Position numbers and translations under genes: made by a program
DNA from: Branchiostoma lanceolatum
Taxonomy: Eukaryota > Chordata > Leptocardii > Amphioxiformes > Branchiostomatidae
Length of the DNA: 64,000 nt
NCBI RefSeq assembly: GCF_035083965.1
Contig: NC_089739.1
Coordinates: 6,498,001-6,562,000 of the forward strand
Reading direction: 5' to 3'
Part shown: one piece after another, positions 25,027-35,987 of the stretch
Numbering within the stretch: position 1 is the stretch's first letter
Layout: each line of letters begins with the position of its first letter
The notes under the pieces: generated by a model
The model's input: only the letters and a program-made list of their open reading frames with translations
The model's database searches: none
Told to the model about the DNA's origin: nothing

Positions 25027-25925
25027 GGAGTGTCAGGAAGAGGAAGATCAATACTTTTGGACTTTTGGCGTCTCTCTCTCTCTCACTCTCTCCCCCTCTC
25101 TCCCCCTCTCTCCCCCTCTCTCTCCCCTCTCTCTCCCTCTCTCTCCCCTCTCTCTCTGTATGTGTTATCCTTAGCTGTTTAATTCTGCCGTACACTGAGA
25201 ATAGATACAGACCTCGAGTTTGTCCACGCATGCGCCAGGCGAACCCTCGATGTTGAGACTGAGGAAGTTCAGTCTGACGTTATTTCCGGTTCCGGTCTGC
25301 AGGGTGAGCGTGACGTCAGCGTCATCCGGGTACTGGAAACGGTCGTGCCACTCTATGTATCCTGCCCGGGACACGGGCACAGCCTCGTTCTCATGGGCGG
25401 ACATGTACACTGTGAAGTATTAATAAATGAATTACATGAGTGACCAAGGGAATCATAGAGTAGTAGATTTCACACTTTCAGCCAGTAAGCGTCCGCTACA
25501 GTCAGCTGCACAGACTCTAGTAGAAGAGTATACTGAAAGCGCACTGCAGGAAGACAGATACACGCATAGTGATACAGACGAGACATAAACAACTTCACTT
25601 CCTATTAAAAGCCCCCTATCACTCAACAGACGAACTTCGACCGTATTTGTTCACGGTTAAAGGGTCGCCGAATTAAAAGAATCGAAAGATACTCAAGCGT
25701 AATTTCTACCTGAAGAATTCGCATCCGACCGGGCTCGGCAACATGCGAACATCAGCCAACCGCCAAAAATCACGCTCCTAGCGGCCCTTCTACGTATTGC
25801 CATATAGAAACTAGTCATTGACGTTATTATCATAACCGACGACAACACAAACCTGTAGGATAGTCTTCAGCACGCCCGGCTGCCAAGGAACAGATCACAA
25901 AAATGGCGGAACTGATCAACATCAT
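22020..25925 (-). CDS. Single-pass receptor with CUB-LDLa-CUB-LDLa ectodomain
   Basis: Minus-strand exons are 25853..25925, 25213..25409, 24633..24813, 23996..24139, 23180..23575, 22672..22803 and 22020..22189, giving 430 residues with consistent phases. The first exon encodes a signal peptide ([17 protein letters not shown]). Exons 2-3 form a CUB domain with only the C-terminal cysteine pair ([15 protein letters not shown]). Exon 4 is an LDLa module ([13 protein letters not shown]). Exon 5 is a full four-cysteine CUB. Exon 6 is a second LDLa ([13 protein letters not shown]). Exon 7 gives a helix ([18 protein letters not shown]) and a tail of about 25 residues ending [12 protein letters not shown]/LDLa mixes occur in NETO- and LRP-like co-receptors, but this order is not one I can assign. 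The role is inferred to be extracellular protein binding. Confidence 0.88.
22288..22445. mobile_element. Degenerate MITE copy ('gtcaaacctg' family)
   Basis: It has 'gtcaaacctgacca', 'aatgtgaccactttttg', 'cattgacataaacattaaga' and 'atcctgtctatag', in the same order as the copy at 62041-62232. It lies in the last intron of the CUB/LDLa gene. Confidence 0.55.
23640..23935 (+). mobile_element. tRNA-like SINE copy
   Basis: It starts with a tRNA-like head ('gtgttgacgtaacggttag', then 'gggtttgagtcccc'), followed by the body 'cttagaaacataaggcactt' shared in complement with the copies at 31270 and 32770. It is intronic in the CUB/LDLa gene. Confidence 0.65.
24481..24620. mobile_element. Fold-back MITE with 'tagcctgga' ends
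   Basis: The ends 'tagcctggagccctgagcct' and 'aaggctggactctaggctta' are imperfect inverted repeats. The terminal 'tagcct' is shared with elements at 30788 and 42828. It is intronic in the CUB/LDLa gene. Confidence 0.5.
24848..25158. repeat. (GA)n tract followed by (CT)n tract, inverted arrangement
   Basis: About 175 bp of GA-rich dinucleotide repeat (24848-25023) is separated by about 50 bp of unique sequence from a CT/CCCT-rich tract (25070-25158). The two could pair as a long hairpin. They lie in an intron of the CUB/LDLa gene; Arg-Glu and Ser-Leu reading frames here are artefacts. Confidence 0.95.
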
Positions 25926-28900
25926 TTCGACTTCTTCAAGCGTTGCGTGAATCTGAAAAATCAACACAATCAATCAACATCTGCAATGATCAGTGAGAAA
26001 ATAATCTACATAATGTCGTTGTTTGAATGTCATATGGGCGCTATCAAACAGCGCTCAAGTAGTGTCGTATGTCACTCTAACAACACAGAATAGAATATAC
26101 TGAGATTCAGGTTGCTTCTGGGACATGCAATGCACTTACACACAAGAAAGGTTTGGTTTGAAAGAGGAACAGTTGGTATTGTTTTTCAACAGGGAACCAT
26201 TCTGAATGGTTTTCTTGTTCAGTACATAATACGCGCATGTTAGTTCTGAACATTGCGTGCGCACGGTGATTGTAATCGTTGACACTGGCACTGCCAAGTG
26301 CTAAGTAGTGATTGGTGACTGCCTTGCTGTCTAAAAATAGGTCGTTTTGCACTTTATTGATGGCTGCGAAATGGTTTCACTTCTCTGTAAATGCCTGAAT
26401 TTGTGCCACAGAAACATAAGGTCGCGGGAAGGTCAAGGTCAAGATCAATCGAACAAAATAGGCTCTACCCAGAGGTGTTGCCAAAAAAGAGCAAGTACGT
26501 CATCCCGTTTATCCATGAAAAAACGTCCTTGTTTAGAGTGTTTAATCAGGCTACAGCTTACGTCATCTCCAAGCAGATACGAGGAGACTGTCAAAGAGAC
26601 GTGGCAATAAGTAACGTTACGTCAGTGCTGTGCGCCCCCCCCCCCCCCCCCGGGGTTCGTCTGGCGAAAGTTGTTTTGTTTGAGTGTATGTTCTTACGCT
26701 TAACCTCCATACCAGGCTTCTTGGCTGGGCGCATTTTTTAGCCTATCATGTGCTGTCACGATTAAGAATTTGTATATCAGTTTTGATGTACCCAGTTCCT
26801 AACAGTCGCCCAACCTAATCTCCAAGCAGATGCATGGTACGACACTTTGTCTCTAGAGGCGCCCGCGTTTCGAGCCTAACAAAGAAAAACGCACATCACT
26901 ATGAGCTTGGAGGTTAACGTAGAATTATTTCCCCTTATACATTGATACCATCAATGGGGATCGATCCCCTTCATGTAAAAGAAGGACGCTTAGACATGAG
27001 CCCGATATAGGCACAGAAAATCTGTTGGCATTCGTGAGACAGTCACGTGCGGATGTGTCGTACAAAATTTTGCTGCCTTACGACGAAAGACATTGTCGTA
27101 GATTTGGTTTTATCATAGGATCGCTGAAAAATCCTACGGAGGAGGATGACATCAACAGCTATCTGTTACCAAAAATAAAAACGACAATGTGCATGTCTTG
27201 GGCAAAAGATGCAAAAAGGAATTTCTGCTGCAGTACCAAGGACATTTCCGTGTGTGTGTGACCTTGACCTTCTTCCCAATGCATACCATAATCCATTTAG
27301 ACCTATATTATGTTATGACCTATATTATGTTGACCACAAATATGAAGAAACGCAAACGCACACACGGACAGACCGACACACCAAAAACAATACCTCCATT
27401 TTTCATGACGGATCTGACCGCGGCTTAACAAAACACTTCTCCATGCAACACGAGGAGAGAACCCGCTAAGTAGGTTACCTCAATCTGCACTTAGCGATCA
27501 ACAAACACGAGAAGCTCCGAACAGAAAGCAGGTCTTTGTTCGCTACATGTTCCCGCCTTTTTCAGACGGGCGCCGATATAACGGTACCCCGCATTGCGTC
27601 ATTGCTTTGGTATTGGGCTCGTGTGGGAAAAATGAATACGACAGTGTTCTTCTATTTTACCGTCGGTTAGGGGAAGTTAAAAATGGCGGTTTTAGATAAC
27701 GAATGAATCTGTGCTTTTATTTTCATACTATATCTATTGAAACAACAAATTTAAAAGTGCAGTGACTTTCGCAAGGTCTTTTACAACTATACGTACAAAC
27801 AAACAAGTGGATACAAATGAAATGATAACCTATGTGCAAGTATATCAATAGATCAACATGTTGAGTTTGACTTATCACTTATACTACAAGTTCTAATAGA
27901 GGACTAAACATATAAAACGTCTTTTATACATTCAAACTGCGTACTGAATTTTACGTGGAACTTTATATATGTGTCTTAGGTTATAGACTCAAAAGAACTT
28001 CTTTTCCCAATCGGTTCATCAAATCCCGTCATCCAAATGCTTATCACGACATCTGTTTGTTTTTACAATAACATTTCTACTCCTACGTAGTGCCTTGGTA
28101 GCTCGCCTAATTGCAATTAGTCGAACTGGACGGACGTAGGAGTAAAAGGGTTGTGTTCCCACGCGAACACATATCTTCCACAATTGGCAATGATGTTGGC
28201 TTTAAAAACAGTGTACGGAAATAGTTGAATTATAGTGTCACTGGAGTAGCTATACTCTAGTTGAAAATACTTTATTTATCATACTGTTAAATTGACAATA
28301 GTTTTTTTATGAACTTCTGAAAAGCTTATATTTTACAAAATTTAGCTGTATTGGGCTCGTGAAGAAGTGAGATTTAGTTCTGTTCTGTCAAAGCTTAACT
28401 GAAAATCGTACTATAAAATGTACGATGTACGTGACCGCGCCCTAAAGACCACAATTATCAAAACAAATTGTTCCAACAGGGTATTACATGTAGAAGGGGT
28501 GTTCCGACCGTAAGTAAGCGTAAACGTGATACTAAAACATGTTGTTGCGACTTTCCTTCCTAAAACCGCGAAAACATCTCATTGAGAGTACTCAGGACCG
28601 CCTTGAACTACAGAAGCAAACCGAGCAAACACTCGCGCTCACCGCAGCTGCGGGCAAAACTAACACGCAGCTTGTCGATTTCTTCAAGAAAAGAACTCGT
28701 CTTTCTCTGTCTCAAACAACTCTAAAACATTCGCAAACAGCATGCAATTTGACCACCAAGTTGTGCAGACTTATTCAATGGTAAAGATGAGATATCAAAA
28801 GATTTCAACTCACCTTTTTTTGAATGATTGAAGGCCGGTAACGTTCCTGTATAAGTGTCGTCTGAGCTGACCAAACTTATTTATAGACCGACCAAAGAGT

Positions 28901-29390
28901 CAAGTTACGCGCGGTCATTGAAAACTTCGCTGCCATTGGCCGCTTTACTGATCACGTGATTTAGATCAATAACGTTCCTTGGCGGGAGAACTAGAATATT
29001 ATAGCAGTTCCGTTACACTATCCTACAATCCTGTCTTTGAACACATTGAGTCATTCCCCCTATGATGCTAGTCTGACTCTCTACCAGACTAACTACGCCG
29101 GTTGTAGGGAGAATATTTGCCAGCCGAGGGTTTCATTTGATATATTTGTAGGCTCATTTTTAGGCGGACGAAATGTGATCTTCACCGTGGACTGACTCTA
29201 CTGGCTAATCATTCGTTTGTCTGCCGAATTCTATGATTCATACGCCCGTAGGAGGGCCTGATGGAGGCTACTATTATGCATTACCGCGTACCTGAAGCTA
29301 GCAGCCGATTCAGGAACTGAGCGGATACAAGTAATCTAAAAGAAAGCTAGCATTTAATTCAGATACAGACTTATTTCCGTTTCTGATTTA
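25926..29390. other. Intergenic, no gene recognised
   Basis: It holds the promoter side of the CUB/LDLa gene, a poly-C run at 26635-26651, and two 'tctccaagcagat' motifs (near 26570 and 26820). A dispersed block at 27250-27420 contains 'gtgaccttgaccttcttccc' and 'acaatacctccatttttcat'. A short imperfect hairpin at about 28078-28146 has arms 'actcctacgt' and 'acgtaggagt'. Reading frames such as 28539-28784 (81 aa) show no recognisable domain. Confidence 0.4.
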
Positions 29391-29394
29391 TTGA

Positions 29395-29965
29395 CTTCGC
29401 CGAGAAGTCTATGTTTTGATGCTTGTCTGTGTGTCTGTTAGTGAACAGAATAAGTCGAGAACGCCTGGATGGATTGTTGTCATATTTGGTGTGTTGATGT
29501 GTATGTGGGAAATCTCAAGATGATTAGATTTTGGGCGAAGTACTTTGCATAATTAACGAGAAAAGTGTAAAAATGTGTTACATTGTATGAGTCTGTATAT
29601 ACTACTAGCTCAGGGTGCCAGCTGGAACGTGTCACTCGTGTCACTCGTGTAGGGGAAGTGTTACTGGTGTAGTAAGGAGATATTCCCATTGGGCCAGGGG
29701 GTTTTACCGTGTCGCCTGAAACGTGTTGGCTGGCACAAATTGGCTTCTCACTGACTTTTAGATCTTGATCTTGTGAAATTGCACTGTTTCTCAAGGCACT
29801 GTGCAAGTAGTTACCTTCACCGAGAAGGTTATGCATAGGGTAGCGTTTGTATGTATAAGAAGACCAGCATAACTCAAGAATGCCTGGATGGGTTGTCTTG
29901 ATATTTGGTATGTTGGTAGGTCTTGGTGAGACCTGAAAATGATTAGATTTTGGGCCCCCTAGCGG
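29395..29965 (+). repeat. Two copies of the 'ataactcaagaa' dispersed repeat
   Basis: Copies at about 29395-29550 and 29812-29965 share 'gccgagaag', 'gcctggatgg', 'attgttgtcatatttgg', then 'aatgattagattttgggc'. A third short piece starts near 30148. They explain the 224-codon minus-strand frame here as repeat translation. Confidence 0.65.
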
Positions 29966-30174
29966 CTTGTTATAGTACTGCAGCGGAAATTCCTGTTTTG
30001 ATATATCATGTTTTGGATATGCTATGGAACCGACTTTTGAGTGGTAGATAGCTCTTTGGAAAGAGAGTAAAAGGTATCGGTTTGGACACCCTAGCGGCAT
30101 TTTCTGGGACTGCAGGAGCAGGTTTGCTTCAGACTGTGAAAGGGAATAACTCAAGAAGGGCTTGATGGATGGTC

Positions 30175-30660
30175 ATGCTTTTTGCTAAGTGGATAGCTTG
30201 AGTGATGATTTACATGATTTAATACTTATTATGCAAATCAGTATCTAATTTGCATAACTAATGATGAAAATTGATACATCCTCCAAATTCCATGATAGGA
30301 CTCTCAAACATGTGACATGACCGAGGAAGAGAGAAATAGTAATAAATATCAACTATGCAAATGAAGACCTCTTTTGCATAATTAATGAGAAATACTATAA
30401 CTCTATAACTTACGTGGTGCTTTGTTTGATTGGATGATAATGATGCAAATCAGATTCTAATTTTCATAATTAATGAGGCAATTTAAAAACCCGCTGTGTT
30501 CCATGATATGACTATTCAAATATGCGAATTTGTAACTGAGGAAGAAAGGAATGTTGATAGATAGAAAATATGCAAATGTAGACTTATTTGTATAATTAAT
30601 GTCAAACTACTATAATTCCATACTAGTTAATGACGGCAATTTCATACTTGTTAGAATTAC
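30175..30660. repeat. AT-rich degenerate tandem blocks
   Basis: Blocks of roughly 180-190 bp repeat the order 'tgcaaatca', 'gcataattaatga', 'ccatgatatgac' and 'gaggaagaaagg' about two and a half times with many differences. No coding potential is seen. Confidence 0.5.
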
Positions 30661-30787
30661 TAAGATCTTTTTTACTTGAATGCGGACGAATTAAATGAAA
30701 CATCACTTACATGACCACGTGGTTTGACACTTTGTAAATCAGGTCTCCTTGCAGCAACTGACAGAACTAGAAATGGTGGGGAAATCG

Positions 30788-30974
30788 TAGCCTCTACCAG
30801 GCTCCACAGGTCGCTGGAGAGATAGTAGAAATTTGCCAAATAGACAGATAACATGCCAAAGGAGTTAGCTGGCCAGGGAGTACAGTTTGCGACCGAACTC
30901 CTTTGGTATGTTATCTGTCTATTTGGCAAATTTCTACTATCTTTTCAGCGACCTGTGGAGCCTGGTAGAGGCTA
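30788..30974. mobile_element. Fold-back element with ~78-bp arms
   Basis: The left arm begins 'tagcctctaccaggctccac' and the right arm ends with its complement. About 78 bp per arm pair with only a few mismatches around a loop of about 30 bp. Ends match the 'tagcct...aggcta' type also seen at 42828-42928. No clear target duplication was found. Confidence 0.85.
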
Positions 30975-31140
30975 GGCCACCAAACGGGCTGCGTAAGCTT
31001 CTTAGATGTGATGTACGCGCGACAGAAATTAACGCCTTAAGTATCATAGCAGGTTAATTTTTGTATGAAATGAGTTGACATTTGGCACAGTACAAGCTGC
31101 ATATCCAGACAGATTTCATTTGATCCAGTCACTAATTGTG

Positions 31141-31385
31141 ATGGGTTCTTTGACGTGCTCGAGGTGTGACTCTCCTCAAACACGGAAACTCCATTTGATG
31201 TCATATCCGAGGAAAGTCCCTAACCGAAGCTTTGTACCCATTTTCACCTGCACGAGTGAAATGAGGAAATCCGCGTAAAGTGCCTTTACCAAGGGCATAA
31301 CGGCAGGGCATGGCAGGGGATTCAAACCCAGGACCTCTGGGTTCTACGCCGTACATCCTAACATTGCGCCATGGCACGCCAGGGC
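31141..31385 (-). mobile_element. tRNA-like SINE copy
   Basis: Blocks 'gtgatgggttctttgacg', 'tgctcgaggtgtgactctc', 'ctaaccgaagctttgtaccc', 'gcgtaaagtgccttt' and 'gggattcaaaccc' match the family at 34940 and 47155. The tRNA-like head is at the right end on the minus strand. Confidence 0.7.
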
Positions 31386-32156
31386 ACCATATAAAATTGA
31401 CAAAACTATAACTTCTTTAACGTAAGCCACAAATTTAGCATCATGTCACAAAATTACCTGAACCACTACACGCACTCACACCATCGCTTTTAATGGCAAT
31501 TATAAACTGCACTCTGCGACTCATCCGCAAGAGGCACTATTGCGCTGCTAACCCAGGACGGTATCTCCGACCTAGCGCGAAATTTACCTGACTGAAGAAA
31601 TTACGGTAATTTCTTCACTTGCAAGGAAGCTTTTACCACTTTGACGGTTTAAATCACTGGCAAAAGGGGAATTTCTCACCGCTAGCTATAAACACGCGTT
31701 CATGCAGCCGTTCTCACGTTTAGTAGACGGTACTCTTTTAGGAGTAACGTTAACGTTACCCACTCGGAGGAATACATATGAATAAGACTTTATCATATGG
31801 CAATGTTTACATACTGGTGTTACGGTCAGTTGACCTTTGCTTGTATGGAAGATTCCATTCAAAATTGGAGAAAGATTGAGTAAATATGGTCAACAAAAGG
31901 AAGGGTTTGCAACTAACAACAACAATAACATAACAACAAAATAAAACATTATTTCAAATATCAAGTAAATGGTTTAAATATTGGGTTAAGGGTTTGTGAA
32001 GTGAGAATTGGATGTAAGAAGGAGGGAGGAGACATCTTTCAAGTTAGTCTACCCCCCATGCTCTTTGGATGGAATAGCCATGTTGTACAAACAGAAAAAT
32101 CTAGGTCATCACATTTTCACACGGCCTGTCCATACTACATGATCTGACATTTTAGA

Positions 32157-32226
32157 ATGGCAGACTTTTAGTGGGGCGTCGTGGAAGTCGACGAGGAAAG
32201 TTTCCTCAAGTTCTTCGCTGCTATGG
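32157..32226 (+). pseudogene. Broken duplicate of the FABP first coding exon
   Basis: From ATG 32157 the frame reads MADF, then TAG (32169-32171), then WGVVEVDEESFLKFFAAMG, ending at a GT donor in the same phase as the intact exon at 32982. The intact exon reads YYVVEWDDESFVKFFAAMG. Flanking DNA is also similar (both have 'tggatggaatagcc' upstream). This is therefore a duplicated first exon killed by an in-frame stop, or a remnant of a neighbouring FABP copy. No matching exons 2-5 for a second gene were found. Confidence 0.75.
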
Positions 32227-32265
32227 GTAAGGACAGGCTTAGGGCTGAACGTTTTATACATTGTC

Positions 32266-32318
32266 CAAGCAGAGGTTTCAGTCGGGGGGCTCTAGCCCCT
32301 TCCCGAAACCTCTGCTTA
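32266..32318. repeat. Short palindromic element
   Basis: 'aagcagaggtttc' (32267-32279) and its complement (32305-32317) enclose a 25-nt loop. A related half-copy lies near 21083. Confidence 0.65.
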
Positions 32319-32744
32319 GAGAATACTCTTTTTACCACTCACTGTGACCAATAGTATTATGTAATAATTACAGACCAATAATGTTATGTAATTACAGACA
32401 TGTAGTCTATGTATTGAGAGCAGACTAATCTTTCGCACCACAGTCACCACTCAGGAAAACGATGGCAGTATACTGATGCCCTAGCGGTCAATGACCCTTT
32501 GGTCCTATGGGCGAACTTATCCAAGAGGTACATAAAATGAAATAGATAGAGAGTAGATAGAAGTAAGAGAACATTTCAATATAACGTTGCAAGCATCGTT
32601 AGGTAAAGGGTTGAAATGTTGATTTATGTGGGTGGGTAGGTACGAAATAGCACGGAGGCAAAGTACCCCACCCCCATGTGTTTTTTTTTACTTCGGTTTT
32701 TGACAGACAAGGATGACAACATTCCCATTTTGATTTTTATACAC

Positions 32745-32882
32745 CTGGGCGAAGTGAGGAAAGTCGTGTAAAGTGCCTTTCCCAAGGGCACAACGTCGGT
32801 AGCGTCAGGGGGATTCGAACTCTGGACTTCTTGGTTCTGAGTCGAACACCCTGCCGTTACACCCTGCGCCACACGACCCCAT
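32745..32882 (-). mobile_element. tRNA-like SINE head
   Basis: It contains 'gtaaagtgcctttcccaagg', 'gggattcgaactc' (B-box complement) and 'gttacaccctgcgccacacg' (A-box side). It lies just upstream of the intact FABP first exon and breaks the similarity between the two exon-1 copies. Confidence 0.7.
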
Positions 32883-32981
32883 GTGGTTGGATGGAATAGC
32901 CCGAACACTGCGCAAATAAGGAAGTCGAGGTCATTACAATATTCCCCTGCCTTCGCCTGCAACTGGTGTGACTTGAGAAGG

Positions 32982-35240
32982 ATGGTGAACTTTACTGGAA
33001 AGTATTACGTCGTGGAATGGGACGACGAAAGTTTTGTCAAGTTCTTTGCTGCTATGGGTAAGAACATTTAGGGTTGAACTCAGAGTTTGGGTTGAACTTC
33101 AGGTTGGTACAAAAGGTCAAAGTCCTTGGTTGACCATGGGTTCTGTCCGCTTTTTAACATGGTCCTACAATAGGTTATAAGTTTTCGCAGCCCAGGTAGG
33201 CGTTTAGGAGGTACGAGATCTTCAATTGATTGTTTCAAGTTGTCCTTGAGCATACTGCGTAACCCAGACTTATCAAACAGGTGGCCATATTCAAATGTTT
33301 AACCGGGCGTCAAAGAGTAACACATTGATGTTGTGTTTACGTTGTAAGATAGGAGTGTTACAATAGTGATTGCGCCCACGTAATGATGACTTGAGTTTAT
33401 TGTCCACTATTAAATGTTATTGCATATACAACGTCTATTTTCCATGAAACAGACACAGTAGTGTTGATTAGATCTATTCATTTGGCTGTAGAACAAGTAC
33501 AGCCAGTGCTACCCAACTAGCCGAGGGTTAGCCCTAGTGTTCTACCAACCAAGTAACGTACAATGTCTCCTACACATGTTCAGGTGTCCCTGATCCGAAC
33601 ATGGCGTTTGAGCTTTTCAAGACGGCTAAAGACTCAGAGATTATCGACAAGGGAGACACCGTCATCTTTAGGGTAAGAATTACTTTAATTTTTCTTATTT
33701 TCTTTTAATTACTTCCTATTGCTATTTACTGACTCTTTTACAATCGAGTATCATAGTAGTGTGTCTGACAACTGCTAACTTAATTCCACCCTGAAAAGAT
33801 ACGTCCAAACAGATCTCCAACCGAACGTCCCACAGTATAATGCACTCCTGTATATCTAAACTGTGCATACCTGGAGGTGCTACACTAGAGATCTCTCAAA
33901 CCCACTGTTTTTCAAAGTGGCGGATTTATGTACCGGGCGGATTAACAGAAGGTAACATTCTGAACACTAATGGCTGTATGTTACGCGTCTACAGATGTAC
34001 TATACATTCAGGTGAACATGAAGATGAAGAACTTTATTGCACGACAATTGTACATGGTACAAAGTATGACAAGAATTCGTAAACATGATACAAAGTAGAA
34101 GTATAGCATAAAACTTAACACCCTAATTACTAATACAATACAATAAGGGCTAGCATACGTTTTGATATAGTGTAACAGTTACAATCGAGTTGATTTAATC
34201 ATTAGTTTCTAATTCCTTTAGATTCCTGACCCTGCGAGTGAGGGAGGGGAAAGGGACATTCTGTTTAAAGTAGGGGCGGAGAGCGACGCTTTGGGACCGA
34301 TAGGCGTTCCAGTCAAGGTGAGAAACAGGATAAATGTATGTAACATCGCGTACACACGTATATCGCGTACATACCGTGCCAGGCTGGAGGCCTTAGCCTG
34401 GGACCTCCTCCACCCCCCCCCCCCTACTTTGCCCCTCGCGGGGTTATCTGGGGGAGTAACGATAATAATGATGATCTAAAAAGAAGAAAGAAATTTGGTT
34501 CTGAGTTCATATCTTCACTTCACCCCAAGCGAGCGAAATATTGTTTGCGTGTCTGTGTTTTTCTAACATACGTAGTAAGGTAGCAGACACCATGTAGTGT
34601 TCGATTACATGATGTAGAAAGTGGCAGGACAGAGCTGGAGGGGCTGGTCACCATATGAATGAATGCGTTTGAGTGTGTATGGCCAAACAGAGCAGCAGTT
34701 TGTTAGGCTAGACCAGGTGGATGTGAACATTATCTGTTTGCTTGCAAATTTACCTGTCTACTTTCCTTTTTATCTGAAGAAATTTACGATCAAAGAGGGC
34801 AACAAGCTGATATTCCATGAGACAGCTCCGAACGGACAGAAGAACATCACTGTTCGCGAGCTACAGGGAGACAAGATGATACTTGTGAGTATGTTTGTAT
34901 TGTATACCTGGTAAACTTGAATTAGTACTGAACAGTATCAGCTGCATATCCGGGCGGATTCATTTGATCCGCTCACACGGGAATGGACCTCTACTCTTTT
35001 CCATAAGTGTGGTGGGTTCTTTGACGTGCTCGAGATGTGGCTCTCTTTAAACACGGGGCCTCCATGCATCTAACGTCCTATCCGAGGGACGACCCTTACC
35101 GAAGCCAGGTGTTAAGTTGGTATATCTCTATGATCATATTAATGACATGTCCTTTGAAATTGCTGTTACAGACGAAGACTCACGAAGGCACTGGTGTCAC
35201 CGGGAGATGTGTTCTCAAGAGGGAGCGGAGCAAACTATAA
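32982..35240 (+). CDS. Fatty-acid-binding protein family (intracellular lipid-binding protein)
   Basis: Exons 32982..33057, 33584..33672, 34222..34317, 34780..34884 and 35172..35240 give 144 residues with clean GT-AG junctions; FABPs are usually 127-140. The N-terminus MVNFTGKYYVVEWDDESFVKFFAAMG fits the family pattern of F-x-G-x-Y/W, then F-x-x-F helix-turn region. Later strands include KFTIKEGNKLIF and TKTHEGTGVTGRCVLKRERSKL. The family forms a ten-stranded beta barrel that carries fatty acids or retinoids in the cytosol. Exon sizes match the usual four-exon FABP plan (about 25, 61, 35, 22 codons) if exons 2 and 3 are one ancestral exon split by an extra intron. The subfamily is not assigned. 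Two AATAAA signals follow (35351 and 35410). Confidence 0.85.
34930..35112 (-). mobile_element. Partial tRNA-like SINE copy in FABP intron 4
   Basis: Blocks 'atccgggcggattc', 'ggtgggttctttgacgtgct', 'acggggcctccatg' and 'cttaccgaagccaggt' match the 31141 and 47155 copies. The tRNA-like head is missing. Confidence 0.6.
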
Positions 35241-35350
35241 GGACAGCGACGCCTCACACTAATCTCCAAGCAGATCTCCACGGTGCCAAAATCGTACAAG
35301 CTAGCCAGAGAAGCTCCAGTCAGCCAGAGAAATTGTCAGCACCGGGTTGC

Positions 35351-35415
35351 AATAAAAACTCATTCTGCCAATTGGATACTGTCTTTGTATGAATTGTTAT
35401 GAATTATGCAATAAA
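35351..35415 (+). terminator. Poly(A) signals of the FABP gene
   Basis: AATAAA at 35351-35356 and again at 35410-35415 lie about 110 and 170 bp after the FABP stop codon. Confidence 0.6.
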
Positions 35416-35831
35416 AGATACTTTTTAAGACAATGTATATAACATGTACGCGCAAGCAGAGCGTGACCATGTTAATTTTACATTGTCAAAATACAGACAA
35501 GACTTTACATGTGTTACATGTATTGATGGAAAACGCTAGGTAATAGAATTTTCTTATCAATCATGCAGCTAAGCTATGTACATGCTCCAAAGTCCGTCGT
35601 TTCTTTCTTCAATTATCTTCTTTATATATGATAGTTTGAAACAAAAAACACTCATTCAGGTCAACGGAGAGGTGCAAGTGGGCGTGTCTGCCATGGCAAC
35701 GACGCCGCGCACAGATGAAGGTCCATGAAGGTTCTCGATGTCTGTACACACGCAGAAGAATTCAGAAATCAAATTACGAGTTCTGAAGTTCTATATGGAA
35801 GGGCCGCTTTCATGCGTGTACATCAAATATA

Positions 35832-35987
35832 CGCCAAATAACAGTTACTCAAGCAACTGGATATGATTTTGGAAACGGTCAGACGTTTAAAGTAGCATCC
35901 ACTACTTTCCGTCAGTGACTCTGCTACTTGAAACGTCTGACCGTTTCCAAAACCATATCCAGTTGCTTGAGTAACTGTTATTTGGCG
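35832..35987. mobile_element. Fold-back element, ~65-bp arms
   Basis: The left arm begins 'cgccaaataacagttactca' and the right arm is its complement with about two mismatches; the loop is about 25 nt. A single diverged arm with 'cttgagtaactgttat' is present near 56452. It sits among the lectin 5'-region copies. Confidence 0.85.

Noticed and set aside
24706-25256. Arg-Glu and Ser-Leu rich frames
   Set aside because: Translation of the GA and CT tracts.
27025-27261. 78-codon plus frame
   Set aside because: It overlaps a dispersed repeat with 'gtgaccttgaccttcttccc' and shows no family similarity.
28539-28784. 81-codon plus frame with a lysine- and threonine-rich sequence
   Set aside because: No domain, no supporting splice or promoter context, and length is within chance expectation.
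29480-30154. 224-codon minus-strand open frame
   Set aside because: It runs across two copies of a dispersed repeat and has no recognisable domain; the same blocks recur at 7680-7850. Treated as repeat translation.
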